Below are positions 18,750 to 27,600 of a stretch of 57,380 nt of DNA, piece after piece. The translations under genes were made by a program, and so were the position numbers. Source of the DNA: Clostridiaceae bacterium (GTDB taxonomy: Bacteria; Bacillota; Clostridia; Lachnospirales; Lachnospiraceae); the NCBI GenBank assembly GCA_902363735.1, contig CABJBA010000014.1, positions 1-57,380 of the forward strand, read 5' to 3'. Below the pieces are notes generated by a model. The model saw nothing but the letters and a program-made list of their open reading frames with translations. It searched no databases and had not been told where the DNA came from. Each line of letters starts with the position of its first letter. The stretch's first letter is position 1.

Positions 18750-18815
18750 ATTCTACATCTTTGAAATCTTATTTCAATACAAGTGCCAAAATTGTACGCA
18801 TTAGGCTCCAAAATT
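18750..18815 (-). promoter_or_regulatory. Putative LytTR-controlled promoter of the three-gene operon
   Basis: Direct repeats CCAAAATT at 18786-18793 and 18808-18815 (plus-strand orientation) have a period of exactly 22 bp. Eight bp downstream on the minus strand is TTGAAA (18772-18777), then 16 bp, then TAGAAT (18750-18755). The same repeats, period and 8-bp gap occur before agrD. Pairs of direct repeats about two helical turns apart are typical for LytTR-domain regulators such as AgrA. Confidence 0.8.
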
Positions 18816-18957
18816 TGCACATTTCATCTGAACTTTGCGTCCTTAAGTAAAAACCGCAAGGGAATTTCTTCAAAACCATAGTGTATAAAACAAAAATATC
18901 CCCGTATACCCAATGAATTATTTTCATCGAATTTTCGGAGATTTAAAAATAATTATT

Positions 18958-19004
18958 TCAAAAAAACACCCTATAAAAAAGCTTGTCTGCTCTCCTATAG
19001 GGAT
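18958..19004 (-). terminator. Terminator downstream of agrB
   Basis: On the minus strand CCCTATA (19002-18996) pairs with TATAGGG (18975-18969), followed by TGTTTTTTT. It separates agrDB transcription from the three-gene operon. The remaining gap 18820-18957 is A/T-rich with no gene seen. Confidence 0.75.
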
Positions 19005-19019
19005 ACATATTGTGTGACC

Positions 19020-19619
19020 TCAATTTTGTGCGTATTGCTGTTTTTTTTCCTGACGATTCTTTAATTCTCCATATACCAACATTATGGACAAGATGATATG
19101 GCTAATAACAACAATCAAACTGGTCTCAGGTTTAAAAAACCAAAATATCATGCCTATTAAAGTTTCTACTAACCATATATATCGGCTCAATTTACGATAC
19201 CGGATGACTTCTTTTTCATCTAGCGGCTTATTCTTGTCGGCAACAGGAGCAAGCCACTGGATTATAAAGCCGGAAATTAAAAAGCCAATAGGCAATAGCC
19301 TTAAAATCCAACTTCCTTCCACTACTTTAGCTATAATACAAACAACAACAGTCAATAATGCTGATACAAGAGTGCAACCACTGTTTGTTCTAGCATGATA
19401 TCCACCACAAAAGGATCGCAAAGGAATATAACTGATAAGAAATAAAAAAACAGTTACTGGAGCACGCATTAAAATTGCTATAAGAATTGCAATAAAAATA
19501 TTTAAAACTTGATTAAGCAAAACTTCATATCCATACTGATATAATGCGCTCTGACCACTTTCCAGAATATTTCTTTGAATCTGCCAGATAACAATGTTTC
19601 TCGACAACCATTTAATCAT
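19020..19619 (-). CDS. agrB: Accessory gene regulator protein AgrB
   Basis: Membrane endopeptidase that cuts AgrD and forms the cyclic autoinducing peptide. The 199 residues hold several transmembrane helices and the active-site block RSFCGGYHARTNSGC. Arg68, His75 and Cys82 are spaced exactly as the essential Arg70, His77 and Cys84 of S. aureus AgrB. The start codon overlaps the agrD stop (TAATG), so the two are translated together. Visibly more A/T-rich than the flanking housekeeping genes, which may indicate a mobile or exchangeable module. Confidence 0.95.
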   Translation of the reverse strand: MIKWLSRNIVIWQIQRNILESGQSALYQYGYEVLLNQVLNIFIAILIAILMRAPVTVFLFLISYIPLRSFCGGYHARTNSGCTLVSALLTVVVCIIAKVVEGSWILRLLPIGFLISGFIIQWLAPVADKNKPLDEKEVIRYRKLSRYIWLVETLIGMIFWFFKPETSLIVVISHIILSIMLVYGELKNRQEKKQQYAQN

Positions 19620-19780
19620 TAAAAATTCCTAAGCTTTTTAGCTTCTTCTGGAACTTCTGGCTGATGATGCGCCCACAAGCATGTGACATTGATCGTATAG
19701 GCGGCAACAAGTAATGCACATAGGTTCATTGCTTTAACTACTGACATTTTACCTCTTAAACTATCCAACATTTTTCTCAT
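19619..19780 (-). CDS. agrD: Cyclic lactone autoinducer peptide precursor AgrD
   Basis: A 53-residue precursor with the standard three parts: an N-terminal amphipathic leader (MRKMLDSLRGKM and following), a core around Cys34 (TINVTCLWAHH), and an acidic C-terminal tail (PEVPEEAKKL). By analogy with known AgrD the thiolactone ring is probably CLWAH (residues 34-38), similar to the CLW-type rings of clostridial peptides; the exact ends are inferred. AAGGAGG lies 7 bp before the ATG. The stop overlaps agrB by one base. Confidence 0.93.
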   Translation of the reverse strand: MRKMLDSLRGKMSVVKAMNLCALLVAAYTINVTCLWAHHQPEVPEEAKKLRNF

Positions 19781-19802
19781 TATATAACCTCCTTTTTTTT
19801 AT

Positions 19803-19869
19803 ATTATATACTTAAATCTTACATATTTCAACCCAAGTACCAAAATTATACACATTAAATGCCAAAATT
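19803..19869 (-). promoter_or_regulatory. LytTR-type operator and promoter of agrD-agrB
   Basis: Direct repeats CCAAAATT at 19840-19847 and 19862-19869 (22-bp period; the distal one lies in the last codons of the kinase gene). Eight bp on is TTGAAA (19826-19831), a 17-bp spacer and TATAAT (19803-19808). The leader is short and ends in the agrD ribosome binding site. Binding of the adjacent LytTR regulator here would autoinduce the peptide genes. Confidence 0.85.
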
Positions 19870-21198
19870 AGCATCTTTGTGTTCGATACATGTTGAAATC
19901 GTAAGAGTTGTGACAAATAAATCAGCTTTTTCTTCTAAACTTAAGGTTCCTCCATATTTATCTGCAAGGTTCATTACAATTCCCACACCCAGACCATGAT
20001 GTTTAAAATCAGCCTTTGTCGATAAAAGACGCGTACCTACTCTTTTAGCGGATACAGCATAACTATTTTCAATATGAAGAACTAAGAAATAATTACTCCC
20101 CATAAACAGTCTAACATCAACTTTCCGATTTTCTACATCACACTTTTCTGCTGCCTCAAGAGCATTATCTAAAAGATTACCAAACATAGAAATCATATCA
20201 GCATCAGAAACAAAATCAACATCCAAAAAGCTCTCAACAAAAATAGATAACAAGATTCTCTTTTCCTTAGCAATTGATACCCGTTCAGATAAGATTGCAT
20301 TTAAAACAGGATTTCCGCTATAAATCATACCACTTATTTCTTCTTGAATTTTCCCTTTTAATTCATCAACGATTTCAATGATTTTTTTAGCCTCTCCTTT
20401 TGCTGCAAGCATCCGAAAACTATTAAAGTAAGCATTAATATCATGTATATAATGCTGGTAGTGTTCATTGACTTTTAAAATATTTTGAAAATGCTCATTT
20501 TCCATATCTCTTTTAACATTGTAGAGCTCTGCATACTTTATTTTATTCATTACGTTCGTGTATCTCTCCAAAATAATAAATATCATAGCATTCGTAAAGA
20601 AAAGTAAAAATGCTCCTCCACACATAGATATCTGCATAACAAGAGAATCAGGAAAGTCAATATTCAAAAAGCTACTAGAAATCATTAAAGATAAAACAGG
20701 GACCATAAGCAAATACCATGAGAAACTATTACTATTACTTATCTTTATTTTTTTAATAAATTTTTCTATGTATAAAAGAAATAAAAAGCCAACTAAATAC
20801 TCAATTAACAGAAAATATATCCCTCCAGCAGTAAACCATGGCGGAATGTAAAAAGGTAGATTTTTTGATAACAATCGATATAAAAGTTCAAAGGAAACCT
20901 CTTTTCCCGCTCCAAATGTTGAAAAATAAATAATTGTATATGCAACCCCATTACTTAACGAAATACGGAATGATAAGACTGCATATAAATATAGTAATAG
21001 TGGTACTGTCAATAAATTCAACACTGGGCTTCCTGTACTGTTTACCAAAAATATCATAAGCCCTATAACTGAGCTGAATAAAATACGTTTTTTCCCTTTC
21101 CATTTTTCCAGAAATATAGCAACAAGAAAACGATAAAGCATATAAACATCCATCCCACAAAAGAACAAACGACTTACCGACAACAAATCATTTTCCAT
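19855..21198 (-). CDS. AgrC-like sensor histidine kinase (GHKL type)
   Basis: A 447-residue receptor kinase. The first about 215 residues contain six or more transmembrane helices that should bind the extracellular peptide. A helical dimerisation segment with the likely phospho-acceptor His near 251 (HYQHYIHDINAY) follows. The ATP-binding domain has an N-box (NLLDNALEAAEKC, about 335-347) and a G-box (HGLGVGIV near 400). The start overlaps the stop of the response-regulator gene by one base (TAATG). Its 3' end carries one of the operator repeats for agrD. Confidence 0.92.
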   Translation of the reverse strand: MENDLLSVSRLFFCGMDVYMLYRFLVAIFLEKWKGKKRILFSSVIGLMIFLVNSTGSPVLNLLTVPLLLYLYAVLSFRISLSNGVAYTIIYFSTFGAGKEVSFELLYRLLSKNLPFYIPPWFTAGGIYFLLIEYLVGFLFLLYIEKFIKKIKISNSNSFSWYLLMVPVLSLMISSSFLNIDFPDSLVMQISMCGGAFLLFFTNAMIFIILERYTNVMNKIKYAELYNVKRDMENEHFQNILKVNEHYQHYIHDINAYFNSFRMLAAKGEAKKIIEIVDELKGKIQEEISGMIYSGNPVLNAILSERVSIAKEKRILLSIFVESFLDVDFVSDADMISMFGNLLDNALEAAEKCDVENRKVDVRLFMGSNYFLVLHIENSYAVSAKRVGTRLLSTKADFKHHGLGVGIVMNLADKYGGTLSLEEKADLFVTTLTISTCIEHKDANFGI

Positions 21199-21977
21199 TA
21201 TAATACGCCTTCCTTATATTTGGATAACATAAACTCCTGCTTCAGTTTATTAAACTCCACTGCCTTACTCCGTGTAATAGGAAATGTATAATTCACATCC
21301 TTTAGCTTTAAAGCCTTACCCGTACAATAAATAAGGTATTTAAAATTAATCAGAAAGCTATCATGAGGACAACCGAATCCATAAACCATCAGTTTTTCAT
21401 AAATGGATTCCAGTTTCTCCTGAATGCGTATATCAGGAAACTGGCCGTTGAAATCAGCCTTAATTCCGTAAATCTTAATTGCATTTTCCGAAATGTAAAC
21501 TCTCGTACTTTTCTTATATTTTTCAATATACACAATATCATCAGCCTTTAAAAACAGCATCTCCCTGTTCACACTTGCTTTCATCAGCGGAGCCTGGCTG
21601 AATTCTATCATTCTTTTCAGAGCATCTTGTATGTAACGGTCAATCACCTGAACCGCCATATTTTTCATGATATACCGATAGGGCTGAACCTCAAAGCTGC
21701 GGGGAGACGGTTCTACAAATCCGGTATTAAATACCAGAATCACATTATTATCCATCTCCCTAATTCGGATTGCAGTTTCCTCACCATTTAATTCTCCCAT
21801 CTGGATATCCAGAAAAATAATGGAGAACCTAATACTTTTAATGACATTTAGCAGACTCATACCGGAATCATATTCATGAATTCTCATAGTTTCCGGTTCC
21901 CCCATGTTCTTCTCAATTCGCTCAATTAAAAATTTCCTATCTAGAGCATTGTCATCGCAAACAGCAATTTCAAACAT
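21198..21977 (-). CDS. LytTR-family response regulator (AgrA-like)
   Basis: A 259-residue regulator with a receiver domain (residues 1-125, acidic pair Asp8-Asp9, phospho-acceptor Asp57 in FLDIQMGEL) and a C-terminal LytTR DNA-binding domain (about 132-245). It heads the agr locus, overlapping the kinase gene. The 54-bp gap upstream holds a possible promoter (TTTACT, 18 bp, TAATGG). The direct repeats before agrD and before the three-gene operon are its predicted targets. Confidence 0.93.
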   Translation of the reverse strand: MFEIAVCDDNALDRKFLIERIEKNMGEPETMRIHEYDSGMSLLNVIKSIRFSIIFLDIQMGELNGEETAIRIREMDNNVILVFNTGFVEPSPRSFEVQPYRYIMKNMAVQVIDRYIQDALKRMIEFSQAPLMKASVNREMLFLKADDIVYIEKYKKSTRVYISENAIKIYGIKADFNGQFPDIRIQEKLESIYEKLMVYGFGCPHDSFLINFKYLIYCTGKALKLKDVNYTFPITRSKAVEFNKLKQEFMLSKYKEGVL

Positions 21978-22031
21978 AATTCCACCGCCCTCTGTCCATT
22001 ATCTTTAGTAAGTAAATTCAGTAAATTTGTT

Positions 22032-23777
22032 TTAAACAGCAAACTGGCTGTTATACAATTGCGCATAAAACCCGTTCTTTAAGAGCAGGCTCTCATGAGT
22101 GCCCTGCTCAACAATGTTCCCATCCCGCATAACCAAAATCACATCCGCCTCCCTAATGGTAGAAAGCCGGTGAGCCACAATAAAGCTGGTCCTCCCTTCC
22201 ATCATTCTTGTAAATGCCTTCTGTATCCTTATTTCGGTTCTGGTATCAATGGAAGACGTGGCTTCGTCAAGAATCAGCATTGGAGGAGTACATAGCATGA
22301 CTCTGGCAATACACAAAAGCTGTTTCTGTCCCTGGGATAAATTCCCGCCGTCCTCTGATATAACTGTATCATACCCATTGGGCATACGTTCGATAAAGCT
22401 GTGGGCATAGGCACCCTTAGCAGCTAAAATAATTTCTTCTTCCGAAGCATCAGGCTTCCCATAGGCAATATTTTCCCGGATGGTTCCTGATTTCAGCCAT
22501 GTTTCCTGTAAAACCATTCCATATGAGGCCCGCAGACTTTCTCTTGATATACGGCGGATATCAGTTCCTTCCACCTGGATACTTCCAAAATCCACATCAT
22601 AAAAGCGCATAAGAAGATTAATTACAGTGCTTTTTCCGCAGCCTGTAGGGCCTACGATAGCAACTCTCTGGCCCGGCTGAACTTCCAGATTCATATGTTC
22701 AATCAGGCTCACCTGAGGATCATATGAAAAGCTTACCTCCTCCAGAACTACCTGTCCTTCTGCATCAGTCAGAATCCTTGCGTCAGGAGCATCGGGAACC
22801 TGGGCTTCCTCATCAATCAGCTCAAACACACGGGATGCCGAGGCCAGTGCATTCTGCAGTTCTGTAATCACCCCAGATATCTCATTAAAAGGCTTTGTAT
22901 ACTGGTTAGCATAGCTTAAAAATCCGGAAAGCTGACCCACAGTCAGGACTCCGTAAACAGCCCCGATTGCTCCTGCAATTCCTACACTGGCATAAACCAA
23001 GCTATTTACAAATCGGGTTGCAGGGTTTGTAATGGAGGAAAAAAAGGTGGCCTTCAGTCCCCAGATACGAAGGTCCTCATTAATCTTTCCAAACCTTTCC
23101 TGAGCCTCCGGCTCGTAGCCAAATGCCTGTACAACTTTCTGATTTCCCAACATTTCCTCCACAATGGAAGTCATTTCTCCTCTTGCCTGGGATTGCTTCT
23201 GAAACATCCTGTAAGTTCTTTTCGCCACAAACCCGGCCACAAACAAGGAAACTGGAGTCACAAGAACCACCACAATGGTTATAACAGGATTAATATAAAA
23301 CATAAAGAATAAGGTTCCTACAATGGTTAAAACTCCGGTAAAAAGCTGAGTAAAGCCCAATAATATTCCATCAGAAAACTGGTCAATATCAGCAATGATC
23401 CGGCTGAGCATATCACCATGGCTATGGGAATCAATGTACTTAAGGGGAAGCGCCTCAAGCTTATTAAATGCCTGGGTTCTGATATCCTTCACCACCTTAT
23501 AGGTGATCTGGTTATTAATATGGCTCATAAGCCACTGGGCCACCGCTGTAATCCCAATGATAACTCCGATCCGCACCAGGATTTTCCACATCCCTGTAAA
23601 ATCCACATTACCCGGCCCTAAAATACAGTCAATGGCACGTCCTGTCAGAATAGGGATATACAAAGTCAAAAGTACAGTAATAAAGGCACATGCCAAAGAA
23701 GAAAAAACGCCCATTTTATACTTACCTATTGCTCCGAGGATTCGCTTTACCGTGGTTTTTTGTTTTCTCATTTCCAT
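22032..23777 (-). CDS. ABC exporter half-transporter with canonical ATPase site
   Basis: A 581-residue protein: an N-terminal six-helix exporter domain (about 15-310) and an ATPase domain (about 340-575). It has Walker A GPTGCGKST, signature LSQGQ, Walker B MLILDEATSSID with the catalytic Glu, and an H-loop His in AHRLST. The start at 23777 is preferred: AAGGAGG is 9 bp upstream and it begins just after the stop of the partner gene. It forms a heterodimer with the next entry. Cargo is unknown; multidrug, lipid or peptide export is possible, and the nearby agr locus need not be related. Confidence 0.93.
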   Translation of the reverse strand: MEMRKQKTTVKRILGAIGKYKMGVFSSLACAFITVLLTLYIPILTGRAIDCILGPGNVDFTGMWKILVRIGVIIGITAVAQWLMSHINNQITYKVVKDIRTQAFNKLEALPLKYIDSHSHGDMLSRIIADIDQFSDGILLGFTQLFTGVLTIVGTLFFMFYINPVITIVVVLVTPVSLFVAGFVAKRTYRMFQKQSQARGEMTSIVEEMLGNQKVVQAFGYEPEAQERFGKINEDLRIWGLKATFFSSITNPATRFVNSLVYASVGIAGAIGAVYGVLTVGQLSGFLSYANQYTKPFNEISGVITELQNALASASRVFELIDEEAQVPDAPDARILTDAEGQVVLEEVSFSYDPQVSLIEHMNLEVQPGQRVAIVGPTGCGKSTVINLLMRFYDVDFGSIQVEGTDIRRISRESLRASYGMVLQETWLKSGTIRENIAYGKPDASEEEIILAAKGAYAHSFIERMPNGYDTVISEDGGNLSQGQKQLLCIARVMLCTPPMLILDEATSSIDTRTEIRIQKAFTRMMEGRTSFIVAHRLSTIREADVILVMRDGNIVEQGTHESLLLKNGFYAQLYNSQFAV

Positions 23778-23778
23778 G

Positions 23779-25509
23779 CTACTGAGCCTCCTTTTCTGAC
23801 AACTGGGAAAGGCATATTTCCCGATACACCTCGCAGGAATCCAAGAGCTCTTTATGGGTTCCAAGTCCCGCCATCCGGCCATCATCCAAAACCAGAATAG
23901 AATCCGCATTCTTTATTGTAGAAGCTCTTTGTGAAACGAGGAATACTGTCATATTTCCGGTGTTTTCTTTAATGGCTTTTCGTAATCTGGCATCTGTGGC
24001 AAAATCCAGAGCAGAGGCGCTGTCATCCATAATAAGTATCTGAGGGCTTCTAACCAGAGCTCTTGCTATAGTCAGCCTCTGACGCTGTCCGCCAGAAAGA
24101 TTCTTTCCCCCTGCCTGAAGCATAAGTTCCAGACCTTCTCCCTTCTCCTCCACAAATTCCCTGGCCTGGGCAATGTCAAGAGCGCGGAATATTTCCTCAT
24201 CCGTTGCATCATTTTTGCCCCATAGCATGTTTTCCCGAAGACTTCCCTTAAAAAGTACCGCTTTTTGAGGAACCACACCGATCTTCCCCCTGAGTTGTTT
24301 AAAGGGATAATCCTTTACATCATTTCCCTCCACTTTCACTGCTCCTGTTGTTACATCATAAAAACGGGGAATTAAGTTCACCAATGTGGATTTACCAGAG
24401 CCTGTTCCGCCTATAATTCCTATGGTCTGTCCTTTCATTACCTGAAAAGAAATCCCCTTGAGGGCAGGAGCTTTGGCCCCTTCATAGGTGAAATCCATGT
24501 GAACAAACTCCACCTTGGGCACTGCAGGTTTTTCCTCTATCACTGCATGGGTTTTCTCGGTAATTCCCGGTTTCATATCAAACACAGAATTGATCCGGTT
24601 ACCACAGGCCAGTGCCTTGGAAACTGTAATAATTAAATTTGCCAGCTTGATCAGTTCCACAAGAATCTGTGACATGTAATTAACAAGGGCTACAACCGCT
24701 CCCTGTGTGATGATTCCGTTTTCCACCTGAACCGCTCCTGTTTGAATGAGAACAATCAGTCCCAGGTTGACAATCACATAAGTCACTGGATTCATCAGGG
24801 CGGAAATCTTCCCGACAAAAACCTGAAACCTTACTAATAGTCCATTTTCCTGGTCAAAACGCAAAATTTCATCATTCTGCCGATTAAATGCACGGATCAC
24901 CCTGACTCCGGTAAGATTTTCTCTAACCGTCAAAAGAACTTCCTCCAACTGCGTCTGCACTTTTTTATACAAAGGCATGCTGATGAGCATAATTCCAAAG
25001 ACCACGGCAGAAAGAACAGGAATAGCAACAGCAAATATCATCGCCGCCCTGACGTTAATGGTGAAAGCCATAATCATAGCACCCAAAACAACAAATGGGG
25101 AACGAAGAAACAAACGCAGGAATAAATTCACACCTGATTGAACCTGATTGGCATCACTTGTCATACGGGTGATTAAAGTCGCAGTTCCAACAGTGTCTAT
25201 TTCCCGGTAAGAAAGCCGATTAATATGGGCAAATAAATCATTTCTTAATGCAGCACCAAACCCGGCTGCTGATTTTGCTGCAAAATACTGAGCTGTAATG
25301 GAACACACAAGCCCTATGATGCCAAGCAGTACCAGTACACCTCCCATTTTCAAAATAAAAGGAAAGTCATTTGTCCTGATACCCACATCAATGACCTGAG
25401 CCATAACAAGAGGTACCATAAGCTCAAATCCGGCTTCCAATAGCTTAAACAGAGGCCCCAGTATGCTTTCCAGTTTATAGTCTTCGAGATACTTCAGAAG
25501 CTTCTTCAT
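23779..25509 (-). CDS. ABC exporter half-transporter with degenerate ATPase site
   Basis: A 576-residue exporter half with six helices (about 15-320) and an ATPase domain (about 340-570): Walker A GGTGSGKST and signature LSGGQ are intact. Walker B ends MDDSASALD, with Asp for the catalytic Glu, and the H-loop reads SQRAS with Gln for His. This asymmetry is usual in heterodimeric exporters in which one site only binds ATP. AAGGAG lies 7 bp before the ATG. First gene of the two-gene operon. Confidence 0.93.
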   Translation of the reverse strand: MKKLLKYLEDYKLESILGPLFKLLEAGFELMVPLVMAQVIDVGIRTNDFPFILKMGGVLVLLGIIGLVCSITAQYFAAKSAAGFGAALRNDLFAHINRLSYREIDTVGTATLITRMTSDANQVQSGVNLFLRLFLRSPFVVLGAMIMAFTINVRAAMIFAVAIPVLSAVVFGIMLISMPLYKKVQTQLEEVLLTVRENLTGVRVIRAFNRQNDEILRFDQENGLLVRFQVFVGKISALMNPVTYVIVNLGLIVLIQTGAVQVENGIITQGAVVALVNYMSQILVELIKLANLIITVSKALACGNRINSVFDMKPGITEKTHAVIEEKPAVPKVEFVHMDFTYEGAKAPALKGISFQVMKGQTIGIIGGTGSGKSTLVNLIPRFYDVTTGAVKVEGNDVKDYPFKQLRGKIGVVPQKAVLFKGSLRENMLWGKNDATDEEIFRALDIAQAREFVEEKGEGLELMLQAGGKNLSGGQRQRLTIARALVRSPQILIMDDSASALDFATDARLRKAIKENTGNMTVFLVSQRASTIKNADSILVLDDGRMAGLGTHKELLDSCEVYREICLSQLSEKEAQ

Positions 25510-25748
25510 TCCAATCTCCTTCGCTTTTGAATAATCATATAAATATGAAAATAAGATCACTTTCATTTATTCTAAAAGTTATATCCTGTTTTGTCAATCT
25601 TATCCTAATATGCAATGCCTTGATATTTTTTTTGTCCCATGTTAATATGCTACTTAATATAGCTTCTGAGAAGGTGCTGTCTAACTTCCCGGAAAATGGA
25701 GTGCTTATAGCACCATCCATTCCATTATAACAGGAGAAAGGATGTATT

Positions 25749-26585
25749 ATGATTCGGTTGATATTAAAATACGGGCAGGTATTCAGAAAATTCGCCCGGG
25801 ATGAGATGACCGTATATGCGGCGCAGGCATCTTTTTTCATAATTATTGCAGCATTTCCGTTCATTATGCTTTTAATGACCTTAATCCAGCTTACCCCACA
25901 TATTACCAAAGCCAGTCTGCTTCAGCTTTTAATTGCAATCATTCCCAGCAACTTAAAGATGGACAGTATTATTGTGACAGTAGTTGACAATCTTTATACC
26001 AATTCACCGGTGACCATGCTTTCCGTAACTGCAATTACTGCCCTATGGTCTGCGTCCAAAGGTGTGCTAAGCATTGAACGAGGCTTAAACCGGGTATTCG
26101 GTCAGGAGAAAAGACGAAATTACTTTGTAACTCGGGTAATCTGTGCCGGTTACACAATTGTATTCATGGTTATTTCTATCCTGACACTGATTCTTTTGGT
26201 ATTAGGAAGTTCCATTCAGAGTTTTATGAATCGTCATTTCCCTATTCTGGCAGAGATCACCCAGTACATTTTGGCTTTTCGTACTATGTTTATTTTCATC
26301 ATGACCATGTTCTTTGCCGTCCTTTACACCTACGTTCCGTCAAAAAAACAGTCCTTCCGGAAACAGCTTCCCGGTGCTGGATTTTCAACTTTGGGCTGGA
26401 TATGCTTTTCCTTTGGGTTTTCCATTTACTTCACTCACTTCAATAACTTTTCCGTTATGTATGGGAGCCTTACTGCCATTGTGCTGATGATGCTCTGGCT
26501 GTATGCCTGTATCTGCATCCTCTTTTTGGGGGCTGAAATAAACTATTATTATTCTGAAGACTGGAAGGAACAGGATCACACATAA
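25749..26585 (+). CDS. YihY/UPF0761 family membrane protein
   Basis: A 278-residue inner-membrane protein with about six transmembrane helices, including LMMLWLYACICILFLGAEIN near the C-terminus, and the family's ALWSASKGVLSIERGLNRVF block (about residues 95-114). AGGAGAAAGGA precedes the ATG. Once annotated as RNase BN, the family is now considered of unknown, possibly transport, function. Divergent from the ABC exporter and convergent with cysK. Confidence 0.9.
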   Translation: MIRLILKYGQVFRKFARDEMTVYAAQASFFIIIAAFPFIMLLMTLIQLTPHITKASLLQLLIAIIPSNLKMDSIIVTVVDNLYTNSPVTMLSVTAITALWSASKGVLSIERGLNRVFGQEKRRNYFVTRVICAGYTIVFMVISILTLILLVLGSSIQSFMNRHFPILAEITQYILAFRTMFIFIMTMFFAVLYTYVPSKKQSFRKQLPGAGFSTLGWICFSFGFSIYFTHFNNFSVMYGSLTAIVLMMLWLYACICILFLGAEINYYYSEDWKEQDHT

Positions 26586-26632
26586 AAAACCAGAGGCTAA
26601 ATGGGGAATCCCCTGATACCTCTGGCTTTTTC
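26586..26632. terminator. Bidirectional terminator between YihY gene and cysK
   Basis: AAACCAGAGG and CCTCTGGCTTTTT form the outer stem (26587-26596 with 26619-26631); an inner GGGGAATCCCC can fold within the loop. It serves both convergent genes. Confidence 0.9.
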
Positions 26633-26640
26633 ATTTAGAA

Positions 26641-27570
26641 TTAAGAAAACAGCGATGTGGACAAATACCTGTCTCCAGTGTCAGGAAGCAGAACCACAAT
26701 TCTTTTCCCCGCATATTCCGGCCTTTTTGCAACCTCTCTGGCTGCCCACACGGCTGCAGAAGAGGAAATTCCCACCAGGATGCCTTCTGTATGGGCAATT
26801 TCTTTTCCAGTTTCGTAAGCGTCCCCATTTTCAACGGTAATAATCTCATCATAAATATTGGTATTGAGAATAGAAGGTACAAATCCAGCCCCTATTCCCT
26901 GTATTCCGTGAGGTCCTGGTTTTCCTCCTGAAAGGATGGGGGAACCAGACGGCTCCACTGCGATCACCCTGATATCAGGATTCTTTTCTTTTAAATACTC
27001 TCCTGCTCCGGTTATGGTTCCTCCAGTGCCTATACCTGCGATAAACACATCAATATTTCCATCTGTGTCTCTCCAGATTTCAGGCCCTGTTGTTTCACGG
27101 TGAGCTTTTGGATTAGAAACATTGTCAAACTGGCCCAGGATAACAGAGCCTTCAATCTCCTGATTCAGCTCTTCAGCCTTTGCAATGGCACCTTTCATGC
27201 CTTTGAAGCCTTCTGTCAGAACGATTTCTGCACCATATGCTTTTAAAAGACTGCGCCGTTCCACGCTCATGGTTTCAGGCATAATAAGAATAGCCCGGTA
27301 TCCCTTTACAGCAGCAATACTGGCAATTCCAATGCCGGTATTTCCGGATGTGGGCTCTATGATAGTAGCCCCAGGCTTTAATGTTCCGGCTTTTTCCGCT
27401 TCCTGAATCATGAAAAGGGCAGCTCTGTCCTTTACGCTTCCTGCGGGATTAAAGCATTCCAGTTTAGCAATAATGGCGGAAGACAGGCTGTGCTTCCTTG
27501 CGTAATTGCCAAGCTCCATCATGGGGGTATTACCGATCAGTTCCAAGGCATTTTTTTTAATATTATTCAT
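26641..27570 (-). CDS. cysK: Cysteine synthase (O-acetylserine sulfhydrylase)
   Basis: PLP enzyme making cysteine from O-acetylserine and sulfide. The PLP-lysine motif NPAGSVKDRAA (about 38-48), the substrate loop PTSGNTGIGIA (about 70-80) and the phosphate-binding GIGTGGTITG (about 177-186) are all intact. The 309 residues are typical. The start at 27570 is preferred because it follows GAGGAGAGGATAAGG and gives the usual N-terminus. It lies 30 bp downstream of the M32 gene and may be transcribed with it. Confidence 0.95.
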   Translation of the reverse strand: MNNIKKNALELIGNTPMMELGNYARKHSLSSAIIAKLECFNPAGSVKDRAALFMIQEAEKAGTLKPGATIIEPTSGNTGIGIASIAAVKGYRAILIMPETMSVERRSLLKAYGAEIVLTEGFKGMKGAIAKAEELNQEIEGSVILGQFDNVSNPKAHRETTGPEIWRDTDGNIDVFIAGIGTGGTITGAGEYLKEKNPDIRVIAVEPSGSPILSGGKPGPHGIQGIGAGFVPSILNTNIYDEIITVENGDAYETGKEIAHTEGILVGISSSAAVWAAREVAKRPEYAGKRIVVLLPDTGDRYLSTSLFS

Positions 27571-27600
27571 CCTTATCCTCTCCTCTGAGTACATATAATC

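Noticed and set aside
18319..18804. Plus-strand frames over the first gene of the agr-linked operon
   Set aside because: They are antisense to the 119-residue frame, which has a proper ribosome binding site and a promoter; the plus-strand frames have neither.
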